DNA from: Candidatus Rokuibacteriota bacterium
GTDB taxonomy: Bacteria; Methylomirabilota; Methylomirabilia; Rokubacteriales; CSP1-6
NCBI GenBank assembly: GCA_003220225.1
Contig: QHRU01000068.1
Location: 1-64,000 of the forward strand
Length of the DNA: 64,000 nucleotides
Direction of reading: 5' to 3'
Each line of letters starts with the position of its first letter. The first letter of the stretch is position 1. The position numbers and the translations under genes were made by a program. The notes below the pieces were generated by a model, which did not search any database, was not told the origin of the DNA, and saw only the letters and a list, made by a program, of their open reading frames with translations. This document shows positions 1 through 8,730 of this stretch, in pieces.

Positions 1-9
1 CCGAAGTAA

Positions 10-642
10 TTATTTCCTGCATCTCGGTCCCACCCTCAAACGATACTGCTCGGTCGCCTCCCAGATGTAAATCAGGTTTTGCGTCATGGCGAGAAGTTTC
101 CAATAATTGAAATCCATCTTTGGACAGTCGCTCTTGGGGAAACTTTCGGGAACAGTTTGAAATCTCGCCAGCGCGCCAGACTCTGGCAGAACCTCGTCTA
201 AGAGTTTCTGGCTGCGACTTTTCCAGTCCTCGATCTTCGGTGCGTATCGCGCCACGACAGGGCCACTGTTGCAATGGCCTAGCCTTGGATTCATATAGTC
301 TTGGTCTTGCGCAATTTGATGCAATAGTCCTTGGCCGATTTTGATCTCCCGACCAATGGCGTCCATAACCTCGGCCTTCCTGGTCAGAAAGGCGTCCTTT
401 TGATGCAGGTCGGCGAGTTTTACTCCGGTGACCACGAGCCAAACCGCGAGCGCGCAGAACATGAAGAGCCAGAACGTGAGCGGTTTCGCCTTCCGCACCC
501 ACTCAAACACAGCAAGGCTCGTGAACCAGAACGCCAGAACCATGAGGTGAGGCCCCAATTCCCTGAGCCAGTCCAAGCACGTCATGACAGCCCCCAGGCG
601 ACGATCCGGCGTCGGGGGTGACTGCATCCCGGCTGCCGGCAA
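10..642 (-). CDS. Hypothetical two-pass membrane protein
   Basis: I do not recognise a family for this 210-residue protein. Two adjacent hydrophobic segments lie at about residues 33-49 and 55-74, separated by a short basic loop (VRKAKP), which predicts a membrane hairpin. A soluble, mainly helical domain of about 135 residues follows, with three cysteines (in GHCNSG, KSDCPK and near the C-terminus at PRCRK). The first 19 residues are proline-rich and weakly conserved in character, so translation may begin at the internal Met20 (MTCLDWL). Its base composition looks less GC-rich than its neighbours, which suggests a lineage-specific or acquired gene. It stands alone, followed by about 70 bp before the next gene. 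Confidence 0.6.
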   Translation of the reverse strand: MPAAGMQSPPTPDRRLGAVMTCLDWLRELGPHLMVLAFWFTSLAVFEWVRKAKPLTFWLFMFCALAVWLVVTGVKLADLHQKDAFLTRKAEVMDAIGREIKIGQGLLHQIAQDQDYMNPRLGHCNSGPVVARYAPKIEDWKSRSQKLLDEVLPESGALARFQTVPESFPKSDCPKMDFNYWKLLAMTQNLIYIWEATEQYRLRVGPRCRK

Positions 643-712
643 CAGATATGCGGCCAGTCGCTACCGGACAGAATACCGCCCGATAGATACTGAGCCAAGT
701 ATATCGTTGCCA

Positions 713-1462
713 CTATAGATCGTCGGCGATGAGTCGCCGAGCGGCGGTGAACACGCCCCTCAACATCGGGCGCGTGAGCTTGCCGGTGAACGTGTTCTGC
801 TGGCTCGGGTGATAGCAGGCGAGGAGCGTGACGCCGTCGCCGAGGTCACTGGCGGCGCCGTGGGCGAAGACCGGCCGCGCCGGCGGCGGGGCCTTGCCCA
901 GCGCACGGCGCGCGCGCAGATACGCGTCCCAGCCGATCCGTCCCAGGCCGACGACGACGCGCACGCGGTCGAGCAGGCGCAGCTCCTCCAGCAGATACGG
1001 ACGGCACGCGAGGATCTCGGCGGGCAGCGGCTTGTTGGCGGGCGGCGCGCAGCGGATCGTCGCCGTGATGTAGGCGTCGCGCAGCCGCAGGCCGTCGTCG
1101 GCGCGCATGGACGTCGGCTGGTTGGCGAAGCCCGCGTGATGGAGCGCCTCGAAGAGCCAGTCGCCGCTGCGATCGCCCGTGAACATGCGGCCCGTGCGGT
1201 TGCCGCCGTTGGCCGCGGGCGCGAGGCCGACCAGCAGCAGCCGCGCGCGCGGGTCGCCGAAGCCCGGAAGCGGACGCGCCCAGTAGCGCTGGCCCCGATA
1301 GCGGAGCGGCGGCTCCGCGGCGGCGGCCTCGCGGTGCGCGACGAGTCGCGGGCAGCGTCGGCAGCGCACGATCCGCGCGTTGAGGCGCTCGAGCGCCGTC
1401 GGGCTTTGCAAGGCGGCCGGATTGTGCCACGGTGATTGCCATGGCGCCACCTCACGCCGCAC
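713..1462 (-). CDS. udgB: Type-5 uracil-DNA glycosylase (UdgB family)
   Basis: Removes uracil and other deaminated bases from DNA to start base-excision repair. Family-5 hallmarks are visible: an N-terminal CRRCPRL pair of cysteines with two more cysteines downstream (IRCAPP, ILACRP) that fit the 4Fe-4S ligands of family 4/5 enzymes, the motif-1 block [19 protein letters not shown], and the motif-3 block [13 protein letters not shown]. Family 5 lacks the polar Asp/Asn of other UDGs in motif 1, which fits this sequence. The GTG at 1462 overlaps the divergent asparaginase start. A TTG at about 1411 (232 residues) would avoid the overlap and give a more usual N-terminus, so the start is uncertain. 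Confidence 0.9.
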   Translation of the reverse strand: MRREVAPWQSPWHNPAALQSPTALERLNARIVRCRRCPRLVAHREAAAAEPPLRYRGQRYWARPLPGFGDPRARLLLVGLAPAANGGNRTGRMFTGDRSGDWLFEALHHAGFANQPTSMRADDGLRLRDAYITATIRCAPPANKPLPAEILACRPYLLEELRLLDRVRVVVGLGRIGWDAYLRARRALGKAPPPARPVFAHGAASDLGDGVTLLACYHPSQQNTFTGKLTRPMLRGVFTAARRLIADDL

Positions 1463-2391
1463 ACGCGCGCGGCCGTCGCGTGCCCTCGATCATCGTCCAC
1501 GGCGGCGCCGGCGCGGCGGTGGCGGACGCCGACGAGTTCCGGCCCGGCATGCGCGCGGCTGTGAGCGCGGGCTGGGCCGTGCTGGCCGGTGGCGGCCGGG
1601 CGCTCGACGCCGTCGAGGCGGCCGTGCGCAGCCTCGAGGACGACGAGCGCTTCAACGCGGGCCGCGGCGCGGTCCTGACCGAGGACGGCACGGTCGAGAT
1701 GGACGCCTCGATCATGGAGGGCGATCGCCTCGGCTGCGGCGCCGTCGGCGCCGTGAGCCGCGTCGCCAATCCCATCACGCTGGCGCGCCGGGTCCTCGAC
1801 GACAGCCGGCACGTCCTGCTGGTCGCCCACGGCGCCCACGCCTTCGCGCGCGCCGCCGGGCTGCCCGAGTGCGATCCGGCGTCACTGATCACCGAGCGCC
1901 AGCGCCGACGGCTCGCCGAGCGTCGCGCCGCGACGCCCGGCAACACGCCGAGCCGTACGCCTGGTGGCGCGCGGTCCGGCACGCTGCCCGGGACGGTCGG
2001 CGCGACGGCGCTCGACCGCCACGGCACGGTGGCCGCCGCGACGTCCACCGGCGGCATGCTCGGCAAGCGGCCGGGCCGCGTGGGCGACAGCGCGCTGATC
2101 GGCTGCGGCACCTACGCCGACAGCTCGCTGGGCGGGGTGTCGTGCACGGGAGACGGCGAAGCGATCATCCGCGTGGTGCTCGCGCGCCGGGCGCTCGAGT
2201 ACCTCAAGGAAGCCGACGACCCCGACTACGCGGCGAAGGTCTCGGTGGACCTGCTCGTGGAAGAGGGCCGCGGCGAGGGCGGCCTCATCGTGGTGGACTG
2301 GCGCGGCCGCATCGGCTACGCGCACTCGACGCCGCTCATGCCCGTGGGCTGGATGACGCCAACGCTCGGCGAGCCGGCGCTGCCGTTCTGA
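1441..2391 (+). CDS. Plant-type L-asparaginase / isoaspartyl aminopeptidase
   Basis: An Ntn-hydrolase that cleaves L-asparagine or isoaspartyl dipeptides. The proenzyme is expected to self-cleave before the nucleophile Thr in GTVGATALD (about residue 185 from the ATG at 1441). The alpha-subunit carries IIVHGGAG and [12 protein letters not shown]; the beta-subunit carries [16 protein letters not shown], which forms the substrate-binding wall. Length (316 residues) is normal. A GTG nine bases upstream (1432) is an alternative start. The stop overlaps the start of the threonine dehydratase gene by one base (TGATG), so the two amino-acid-degrading enzymes are translationally coupled. Confidence 0.9.
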   Translation: MAPPHAAHARGRRVPSIIVHGGAGAAVADADEFRPGMRAAVSAGWAVLAGGGRALDAVEAAVRSLEDDERFNAGRGAVLTEDGTVEMDASIMEGDRLGCGAVGAVSRVANPITLARRVLDDSRHVLLVAHGAHAFARAAGLPECDPASLITERQRRRLAERRAATPGNTPSRTPGGARSGTLPGTVGATALDRHGTVAAATSTGGMLGKRPGRVGDSALIGCGTYADSSLGGVSCTGDGEAIIRVVLARRALEYLKEADDPDYAAKVSVDLLVEEGRGEGGLIVVDWRGRIGYAHSTPLMPVGWMTPTLGEPALPF

Positions 2392-3620
2392 TGGACGCTC
2401 TGACCGGCACCGTCGACGTCGCCGCCATCGAGACCGCCCGGCTCCGGCTCCGCGACGCCATCGTCGAGACGCCCTGCGCATACTCGCAGACCCTCTCCGA
2501 GCTCACCCGCGCGCGCTGTTTCGTGAAGCTCGAGAACCTCCAGATGACGGGCTCGTTCAAGGAGCGCGGCGCCGCCAACCTCCTGCTCCAGCTGGGCCCC
2601 GATGCGCGGCGCACGGGCGTCATCGCCGCCAGCGCCGGTAACCACGGTCTCGCCGTCGCGTTCCACGCCGAGCGGCTCGGCATCCCGGCCACGATCGTCA
2701 TGCCCGAGTACGCGCCGCTCATCAAAGTCACGTCGGCGCGACGCTACGGCGCCGAGGTGATCCTGTATGGAAGCAACTACGACGACGCCTACGAGCTGGC
2801 GCGGGCGCTGGGCGCCGAGCGCGGCCAGCTCTTCGTCCATCCGTTCGACGATCCGCGCGTGATCGCCGGCCAGGGCACGCTCGGGCTCGAGCTGCTCGAG
2901 CAGCTGCCCGACGTCGAGGCCGTGCTCGTCCCCGTCGGCGGCGGGGGACTCATCGGCGGTGTGGCGCTGGCCGTCAAGGCCAAGCGGCCCGACATCCGCG
3001 TGATCGGCGTGCAGTCGGCCGCGCTGCCGGCGATGTCGCGCTCGCTCGAGCGCGGCGAGCGGCTGCGCGTGGACGCCGGCGCGACGATCGCCGACGGCAT
3101 CGCCGTGCGCCAGGTCGGCGAGCTGACGCTCGCCCTCGCCCGCCAGTGGGTGGATCGCGTGGTGACGGTGGACGAGGAGGAGCTGGCCAACGCGGTGCTG
3201 CTCCTGCTCGAGATCGAAAAGACGGTCGTCGAGGGCGCGGGCGCCGCGCCGCTGGCCGCCCTGCTCAACCGGGGCCTCGACCTCGAGGGCCGCCGCGTGG
3301 CCCTGGTTCTCTCGGGCGGCAACATCGACGTCACCATGCTCGCGCGGATCATCGAGCGCGGCCTCGTGAAAGACGGCCGCCTCGTCCGCCTGGGGGTCCT
3401 CCTGCGCGACATCCCCGGCGCGCTGGCACGACTCACCGCGGTGATCGCCGAGGAGCGCGCCAACATCCTGCAAATCCTCCACGACCGCGCGTTCTCGCCG
3501 CACGCGGCGATCGGCCAGACGAAGGTCGAGCTGACGCTGGAAACATCCGGCCCCGAGCAGATCGCGGCGGTGAAGCGCCGCCTCGAGGCCTCCGGCTACC
3601 ACGTGGAGGAACGCCAATAG
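2391..3620 (+). CDS. ilvA: Threonine ammonia-lyase with C-terminal ACT domain
   Basis: A PLP enzyme that deaminates threonine to 2-oxobutyrate (isoleucine precursor or catabolic intermediate). The PLP lysine is K57 in GSFKERGAAN, and the phosphate-binding glycine loop is VPVGGGGLIGG. The last 80 or so residues (LGVLLRDIPGALARL onward) form one ACT domain, as in the roughly 400-residue clade of threonine dehydratases rather than the 510-residue IlvA with two ACT-like repeats. The ATG lies in the TGATG overlap with the asparaginase gene. The stop is followed within four bases by a double-hairpin repeat that probably ends transcription. Confidence 0.92.
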   Translation: MDALTGTVDVAAIETARLRLRDAIVETPCAYSQTLSELTRARCFVKLENLQMTGSFKERGAANLLLQLGPDARRTGVIAASAGNHGLAVAFHAERLGIPATIVMPEYAPLIKVTSARRYGAEVILYGSNYDDAYELARALGAERGQLFVHPFDDPRVIAGQGTLGLELLEQLPDVEAVLVPVGGGGLIGGVALAVKAKRPDIRVIGVQSAALPAMSRSLERGERLRVDAGATIADGIAVRQVGELTLALARQWVDRVVTVDEEELANAVLLLLEIEKTVVEGAGAAPLAALLNRGLDLEGRRVALVLSGGNIDVTMLARIIERGLVKDGRLVRLGVLLRDIPGALARLTAVIAEERANILQILHDRAFSPHAAIGQTKVELTLETSGPEQIAAVKRRLEASGYHVEERQ

Positions 3621-3623
3621 AAC

Positions 3624-3717
3624 GTGGGGGCCCCGAGATGGCCCCCACACCCCCAAACTTTCGGAGCGCCCCGGGGAAACCCGTGGCGCTCCTCTATCTC
3701 CCGCTCCTCGATCTCGC
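3624..3717 (+). repeat. Double-hairpin intergenic repeat, copy A
   Basis: Begins three bases after the ilvA stop. Hairpin 1 is GTGGGGGCC / GGCCCCCAC around a CCGAGAT loop. Hairpin 2 is GGAGCGCC / GGCGCTCC with a CCCCGGGGAAACCCGT middle. The same two-hairpin unit occurs at 13530, 23388, 48115 (three in tandem), 57661 and, as hairpin 2 only, 7087. Here it lies between the convergent ilvA and plsC genes, where it can act as a bidirectional terminator. Confidence 0.85.
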
Positions 3718-4329
3718 TCAAGGAGCCAGCGCGCTGGCGATCGCGGCGCGCGCGCGCGCGGCGAGATCGAGCGCGGCCGCGCGCGGCTCCGCCGCCGCGT
3801 TCACGGCGATCGGCGGATGATAGGTGATCGTGATCCGACCGCGGCGCGGCCAGCGTCGGCCCGGCGGCCAGGACTCGTGTCCGCCCGAGATCGTCACCGG
3901 CAGCACCGGCACTCCGAGCGAGGCGGCGAGCCGGAACGCGCCGAGATGGAAGCGGCCGAGCGTGCCGTCCACGCTGCGCCCCCCCTCGGGAAAGATCATC
4001 ACGACGGCGTCCTCGTCCACCAGGCGGCGGCGCGCCGCACGGACCGCGCCCGGGTCGCGCCCGTCGAGATCGACGGGAAACGCGCGCAGCAGGCGGATGA
4101 GGCGACCCAGGAGCGGCACCTGGAACAGGCGCCGCCAGGCCATGTAATAGACGCGGCGGCGGATCGGGATCGTGACGAGCACCGGGTCGGCGAAGGTCTG
4201 GTGGTTGGGGGCCACGACGAGCGGGCCCCGATCGGGGATGTGCTCGGTGCCGCGCAGCTCCAGGCCGAAGTAGAAGCGGGACACGCCGCGGATGAGCGGG
4301 CGGAGGGCGTCGAGGACGGGCGTGCGCAC
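3718..4329 (-). CDS. plsC: 1-acyl-sn-glycerol-3-phosphate acyltransferase (PlsC family)
   Basis: Transfers an acyl chain to lysophosphatidic acid to make phosphatidic acid at the inner membrane. The acyltransferase HX4D box is NHQTFAD (H43, D48) and the phosphate-binding block is FPEGGRS. The arginine/valine-rich PVDLDGRD segment between them also matches the family. At 203 residues it is slightly short but contains the whole catalytic domain; no clear N-terminal transmembrane helix is seen. The start is a GTG. A strong terminator hairpin belonging to the upstream dksA-like gene lies 31 bases before it, so it is probably transcribed on its own. Confidence 0.85.
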   Translation of the reverse strand: MRTPVLDALRPLIRGVSRFYFGLELRGTEHIPDRGPLVVAPNHQTFADPVLVTIPIRRRVYYMAWRRLFQVPLLGRLIRLLRAFPVDLDGRDPGAVRAARRRLVDEDAVVMIFPEGGRSVDGTLGRFHLGAFRLAASLGVPVLPVTISGGHESWPPGRRWPRRGRITITYHPPIAVNAAAEPRAAALDLAARARAAIASALAP

Positions 4330-4359
4330 GCGCCTAGCCTACAAAAGAAATCGGCCAAC

Positions 4360-4394
4360 AAAAAAAGCGGGGCCGGGATCGCTCCCGGCCCCGC
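4360..4394 (-). terminator. Intrinsic terminator of the dksA-like gene
   Basis: On the minus strand a perfect 12-bp GC stem (GCGGGGCCGGGA / TCCCGGCCCCGC) with a four-base loop is followed by a run of seven T. It lies 27 bases past the stop of the DksA/TraR-like gene and is the clearest rho-independent terminator in the window. Confidence 0.92.
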
Positions 4395-4420
4395 GGTCTG
4401 GTTCGCGTTTGGTTGTGGGT

Positions 4421-4822
4421 CTAGTCGTCGTCGACGCCGGCCTCGACCTCGACGGGCTCGAGCTCGAGCTGGCGGCCGCGCCGCTCCAGGCGGTCCTGGC
4501 AACGGACGCACGTTTGAACCTCCGGCAGCGCGCGCAGCCGAGCGGGGGCGATCTTCTCGCTGCACTCCACGCACGTGCCGTACTCACCGTCGTTCAGGCG
4601 GTCGAGCGCGGCGGTGATGCGGTTGACCCGCTCCACCAGCAGCTCGCGCGTGGCGAACCCGATCTCGCGCCGCTCGTTGGCCTGGATCTCGTCCACTTCA
4701 TCGGCGTACGCCCAGTGCTCGCCTGGGCCCAGCAGCTCTTCGAGAGCCGCAGACCCACCCATCTGGCGCAGCCGCCCAACCACTTCCTTCAGGTCCGTCT
4801 CCAGCCGCTTCCGAATGTCCAT
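4421..4822 (-). CDS. DksA/TraR-family zinc-finger protein
   Basis: Predicted RNA-polymerase secondary-channel regulator. The 133 residues consist of a long helical N-terminal part (residues 1-80), then a C4 zinc finger with C84, C87, C105 and C108 in the pattern GTCVECSEKI ... TCVRCQD, and an acidic tail (EPVEVEAGVDDD). DksA proper has the catalytic DxxDxA coiled-coil tip. Here the region around YADEVDEIQANER is acidic but does not clearly match, so this is better called DksA/TraR-like than true DksA. It sits between acsA and plsC and has its own terminator. Confidence 0.8.
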   Translation of the reverse strand: MDIRKRLETDLKEVVGRLRQMGGSAALEELLGPGEHWAYADEVDEIQANERREIGFATRELLVERVNRITAALDRLNDGEYGTCVECSEKIAPARLRALPEVQTCVRCQDRLERRGRQLELEPVEVEAGVDDD

Positions 4823-5057
4823 GGTCTCGCCTCCGTGTGCTTCGGGGCCGCGGTAGGTGCAACCGCTGTGCCGTACCTAAGACGCAGGAGGCACGGAGAG
4901 GATTCATTTGGGAAAACAGCAATGTAAGGTCCGACCACGGCGCGCAGGGGGCCCTTCCCGCGGGCAGAGTGCCCGGAGACCGGACAGTTTCCGTGGCCCA
5001 AGCTGACACAACTGGAACCCCTGGCCGGAGCACCTGGGGGGCGGCAGGTGCCGCCGC

Positions 5058-7010
5058 TCAGCCCTCCTGGTCCTCGTACTTGGTCTTGAGCGAGGCGACC
5101 ACCGCCGGGTCGGCAAGGGTCGTCGTGTCGCCGAGCGCCCGGCCCTCCGCGATGTCGCGCAGCAGCCGGCGCATGATCTTGCCGGAGCGGGTCTTGGGCA
5201 GCTCGGCCGAGAAGATGATGTCGTCGGGCCGCGCCAGCGCCCCGATCTTCTTGGCCACGTGCGACTTGAGCTCGTCCATCAGCGCGGGCGTGCCGTCGAC
5301 GCCACCCTTCACCGTGACGAACGCGGAGATCGCCTGCCCCTTGATGTCGTGGTTCTTGCCGATGACGGCGGCCTCGGCCACGGCCTTGTGATCCACCAGC
5401 GCAGACTCCACCTCCATGGTGGAGACGCGATGCCCGGAGACGTTCATGACGTCGTCCACGCGACCGAGCAGCCAGAAGTAGCCGTCGCGGTCACGCTTGG
5501 CGCCGTCGCCCGTGAAGTAGATGTCGGGGTACTTGGACCAGTACTGCTTCACGTACCGGTCGGGATCGCCCCAGATGCCGCGCAGCATCCCGGGCCACGG
5601 CTTGCGCAGCACGAGATAGCCGGCCTTCGCCGGCTTGCCGGCCTCGTCGAACACCTCGGCGTCGATGCCGGGGAACGGTCGCGTGGCCGAGCCCGGCTTG
5701 AGCGTGGTGACTCCGGGCAGCGGCGTGATGAGGATGTGGCCGGTCTCCGTCTGCCACCACGTGTCCACCACCGGGCAGCGGCCGCCGCCGATGACCTTCC
5801 AGTACCAGACCCACGCCTCGGGATTGATCGGCTCGCCGACGGTGCCGAGCAGGCGCAGGCTCGAGAGGTCGCAGCGCTTCGGGTACTCCTCGCCCCATTT
5901 CATGAACGTGCGGATCGCCGTCGGGGCCGTGTAGCAGATCGTGATGCCGTGCTTCTCGATGATCCGCCAGAAGCGGTCTTTGTCCGGGAAGTCGGGCGTG
6001 CCCTCGTACATGACGGTGGTCGCGCCGTTCGCGAGCGGCCCGTACACGACGTAGGAGTGGCCGGTCACCCAGCCGACGTCCGCGGTGCACCAGTAGACGT
6101 CGTCCTCGTGGATGTCGAAGACCCACTTGTGGGTGGCCGTGATGCCCGTGAGGTAGCCGCCCGTGGTGTGGATGATGCCTTTCGGCTTGCCCGTCGAGCC
6201 CGACGTGTAGAGGAGGTAGAGGAGATCCTCGGAGTCCATCGGCTCGGCGGGGCACCTGGCCTCGACGCCCTTGACGAAGTCGTCCCACCAGATGTCGCGC
6301 CCGGGCTGCATGCTGACGGTCTCGCCCGTCCGCTTGAGGACGATGACGCTCTTCACGCCCGGGCACTCCTTGAGCGCCTCGTCGGTGTTCTTCTTGAGCG
6401 GCACCGTCGAGCCCCGCCGGTAGCCGCCGTCGGCCGTGATCACGAGCGCGGAGTTCGCGTCGTGGATGCGATCGCGCACCGACTCGGGCGAGAAGCCGCC
6501 GAAGATCACCGAGTGCGCGGCGCCGATCCGGGCGCACGCCAGCATGGCGATCGCCACCTCGGGGACCATCGGCATGTAGATGGTGATGCGGTCGCCCTTC
6601 TTCACGCCGTGGCGCTTGAGCGCGGCGGCGAAGCGCTGGACTTCGCGATAGAGATCCCAGTAGGTCAGCGTGCGCGTGTCGCCCGGCTCCCCTTCCCAGA
6701 TCAGGGCGGCCTTGGTGCGATGCGGGCCCTGCACGTGGCGGTCGAGACAGTTGTAGGCGACGTTGAGCTTGCCGCCCACGAACCACTTGGCGTACGGCGG
6801 CTTCCACTCGAGCGCCTTCTTCCACGGCTTGAACCAGGTCAGCTCCTTCGCGCGCTGCTCCCAGAACCGTACGGGGTTCCTCGCCGCCTCGCGGTAGACC
6901 GACTCGCTCTTCACGAGCGCTCGCGCCTTGAAGGCCTTCGGCGGCGGAAACTTCCGGTCTTCCTTGAGGAGCGCCTGGATCGGCTCGTCGCTTTTGGCGG
7001 CCTTGGCCAT
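5058..7010 (-). CDS. acsA: Acetyl-CoA synthetase
   Basis: Activates acetate to acetyl-CoA through an acetyl-adenylate. The AMP-binding core motif is [12 protein letters not shown], the aromatic WWQTETGH block that lines the acetate pocket is present, and the C-terminal lysine whose acetylation controls the enzyme lies in [11 protein letters not shown]. The 650-residue length matches the Acs family. I chose the ATG at 7010 because GAGG lies seven bases upstream of it; an ATG 12 bases earlier is possible. The next gene downstream of it is the DksA-like regulator. The gene upstream on the same strand is separated from it by other genes transcribed away, so acsA likely has its own promoter. Confidence 0.95.
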   Translation of the reverse strand: MAKAAKSDEPIQALLKEDRKFPPPKAFKARALVKSESVYREAARNPVRFWEQRAKELTWFKPWKKALEWKPPYAKWFVGGKLNVAYNCLDRHVQGPHRTKAALIWEGEPGDTRTLTYWDLYREVQRFAAALKRHGVKKGDRITIYMPMVPEVAIAMLACARIGAAHSVIFGGFSPESVRDRIHDANSALVITADGGYRRGSTVPLKKNTDEALKECPGVKSVIVLKRTGETVSMQPGRDIWWDDFVKGVEARCPAEPMDSEDLLYLLYTSGSTGKPKGIIHTTGGYLTGITATHKWVFDIHEDDVYWCTADVGWVTGHSYVVYGPLANGATTVMYEGTPDFPDKDRFWRIIEKHGITICYTAPTAIRTFMKWGEEYPKRCDLSSLRLLGTVGEPINPEAWVWYWKVIGGGRCPVVDTWWQTETGHILITPLPGVTTLKPGSATRPFPGIDAEVFDEAGKPAKAGYLVLRKPWPGMLRGIWGDPDRYVKQYWSKYPDIYFTGDGAKRDRDGYFWLLGRVDDVMNVSGHRVSTMEVESALVDHKAVAEAAVIGKNHDIKGQAISAFVTVKGGVDGTPALMDELKSHVAKKIGALARPDDIIFSAELPKTRSGKIMRRLLRDIAEGRALGDTTTLADPAVVASLKTKYEDQEG

Positions 7011-7086
7011 GTAAGACCTCACGCTCGTTGAGATCGCCCGGGAGGGCGGCGCGGTTATTTTCGCTCAGTGGAAAGACCCGATCAAA

Positions 7087-7124
7087 TCGAGGAGCGCCCC
7101 GGGGTCATTCCCCGGGGCGCTCCG
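7087..7124 (-). terminator. Hairpin 2 of the intergenic repeat, solo copy H
   Basis: A near-perfect hairpin GGAGCGCCCCGGGG / CCCCGGGGCGCTCC with a five-base loop lies just after the stop of the MHS transporter gene. It equals the second hairpin of the double-hairpin repeat seen six more times in the window, including the flanking ATCGA. There is no T-run, so it may act as a REP-like RNA stabiliser as much as a terminator. Confidence 0.75.
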
Positions 7125-7150
7125 AAACGCCTGTGGCTGTGCGGCCCCGG

Positions 7151-8521
7151 TCAGGCCTTGGCCTTCGCCCGGGTCGCCTCGATCGCGCCTTCTTCCCAGA
7201 TGCTGTGCTTGCGCGTCTCGGGCATCGTGAAGACCGAGATCAGAAACATGATCGTGGGAATCCCGATCGGATAGAGCAGCGCCCAGAAGAGCGGGTTGCT
7301 GGACCCTGCCTCCACCGCCTTGGCGTAGGCCGCAGTGGTGACGATGGGCACGAGCCCGCCGCCCCAGCCGTTGCCGATGTGATAGGGCACTGACACCGAG
7401 GTGTACCGGATGCGGCCGGGGAAGAACTCGGCCAGGAAGGCGCCGATCGGGCCATACGTCATGCCGACGTAGTTGACGAGGATGGCGACGATGATCACCG
7501 CCATCGTGATGTTCAGGGTCTTGGGGTCGCCGTAGACGCCGAGCGCGCTGTAGAGAGGGTAGTACGTCAGGGCGGCGAGGGCCATACCGCCGAGGATGAT
7601 CGGCTTGCGGCCGATCTTGTCCGAGAGCCAGCCCCAGAAGATCAGCGTCGGAGTCGCGATCAACAGCGCGAGCGCGATGATCCAGCTGGACGTCAGCACG
7701 TCGAGCTTTTTGACCGACTGCAGATAGAAGAGCGCCCAGAACTGGCCGCTGTACCAGACGCAGCCCTGTCCGAGCACGACGACGCTGGCGATGACCACGT
7801 ACTTGAAGTTCGCGCTCATGAAGGCTTCGCGCCACGGGTTGGTCGTGGTCCGGCCCCTGGCCTTCATGTCCTGGAAGATCGGCGTCTCGCCGAGCGAGAG
7901 CCGGATCCAGATGGCGATGGCGACCAGCAGCAGCGAAATGATGAACGGCAGCCGCCAGCCCCAGTCCTGGAACGCGTCGAAGCCCAGGTAGCTCCGGATG
8001 CCGATGATCACTCCCAACGAGACGACGATGCCGAGCGTGGGCGAGGTTTGCAGCCATCCGGTGTAGTAGCCGCGGTGCTCGTCTTCGATGTGCTCGGCCA
8101 CGTAGGTGATGGCGCCGCCATACTCGCCGCCGAGGCACAGACCCTGGATCAGGCGGAGGGCGAAGAGGATGAAGGCCGCGGCCAGACCGATCGACTGATA
8201 TGTGGGAACGAAGCCGATGAGAGCCGTCGCCAGGCCCATGCCAGTCAGCGTGACGATGAACGTGTACTTACGCCCGACTCTGTCGCCGAGCCAGCCGAAG
8301 ACGAACGCCCCCAGCGGGCGGATGAGGAAACCGACCGAGAAGATCGCCACCGTACTCAGGAACGCCGCGACCGGATGACCTTTCTCGAAGAACTTGACGG
8401 CGAGGATCGCGGCGAGGCTGCCGAAGATGTAGAAGTCGTACCACTCGATGATGTTACCGACGGATGCGGCGATGACGACACGGCGGAGCTCTTTGAGCGG
8501 AACCTTCGAAGCTCTAGCCAT
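7151..8521 (-). CDS. MFS transporter, metabolite:H+ symporter (MHS) type
   Basis: A 12-helix proton-coupled importer of 456 residues. The N-terminal NIIEWYDFYIFGSLAA block, the GWLGDRVGRK loop 2-3 signature, the QGLCLGGEYGG segment in helix 4 and the TMPETR ending are typical of the MHS branch (proline/betaine, shikimate, alpha-ketoglutarate and related carboxylate carriers). The substrate cannot be read from the sequence; placement beside acsA and a malic enzyme suggests an organic acid. The ATG at 8521 has GGGGAGG just upstream. It is followed by the solo repeat hairpin. Confidence 0.88.
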   Translation of the reverse strand: MARASKVPLKELRRVVIAASVGNIIEWYDFYIFGSLAAILAVKFFEKGHPVAAFLSTVAIFSVGFLIRPLGAFVFGWLGDRVGRKYTFIVTLTGMGLATALIGFVPTYQSIGLAAAFILFALRLIQGLCLGGEYGGAITYVAEHIEDEHRGYYTGWLQTSPTLGIVVSLGVIIGIRSYLGFDAFQDWGWRLPFIISLLLVAIAIWIRLSLGETPIFQDMKARGRTTTNPWREAFMSANFKYVVIASVVVLGQGCVWYSGQFWALFYLQSVKKLDVLTSSWIIALALLIATPTLIFWGWLSDKIGRKPIILGGMALAALTYYPLYSALGVYGDPKTLNITMAVIIVAILVNYVGMTYGPIGAFLAEFFPGRIRYTSVSVPYHIGNGWGGGLVPIVTTAAYAKAVEAGSSNPLFWALLYPIGIPTIMFLISVFTMPETRKHSIWEEGAIEATRAKAKA

Positions 8522-8730
8522 GGGCCTCCCCTCGTGTAGATCGCATTGTGGTCATCATGCCTGGATGTTCGTGCGTTGCCCTCCGGCGCGCGGCCGGCTT
8601 GAATTGCGGCACAACATACCGGATTTCCGTCCGAGAAGGAAGCATTCCGAGACGGCCAGCGGCGGCCGGGAAGGGTCCGGCGGGAGGGCGATGACGCGGT
8701 GCGCGACTCGCCCGACCGCCGGTCGAGGAC

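Noticed and set aside
5259-7031. Long plus-strand open frame opposite acsA
   Set aside because: A GC-rich antisense shadow with R/H/D-rich low-complexity sequence and no domain similarity, whereas the minus-strand frame encodes a complete acetyl-CoA synthetase.
8522-8730. tRNA or small RNA gene between the MHS transporter and malic enzyme
   Set aside because: No cloverleaf or strong hairpin is visible; the region looks like a plain promoter/leader.
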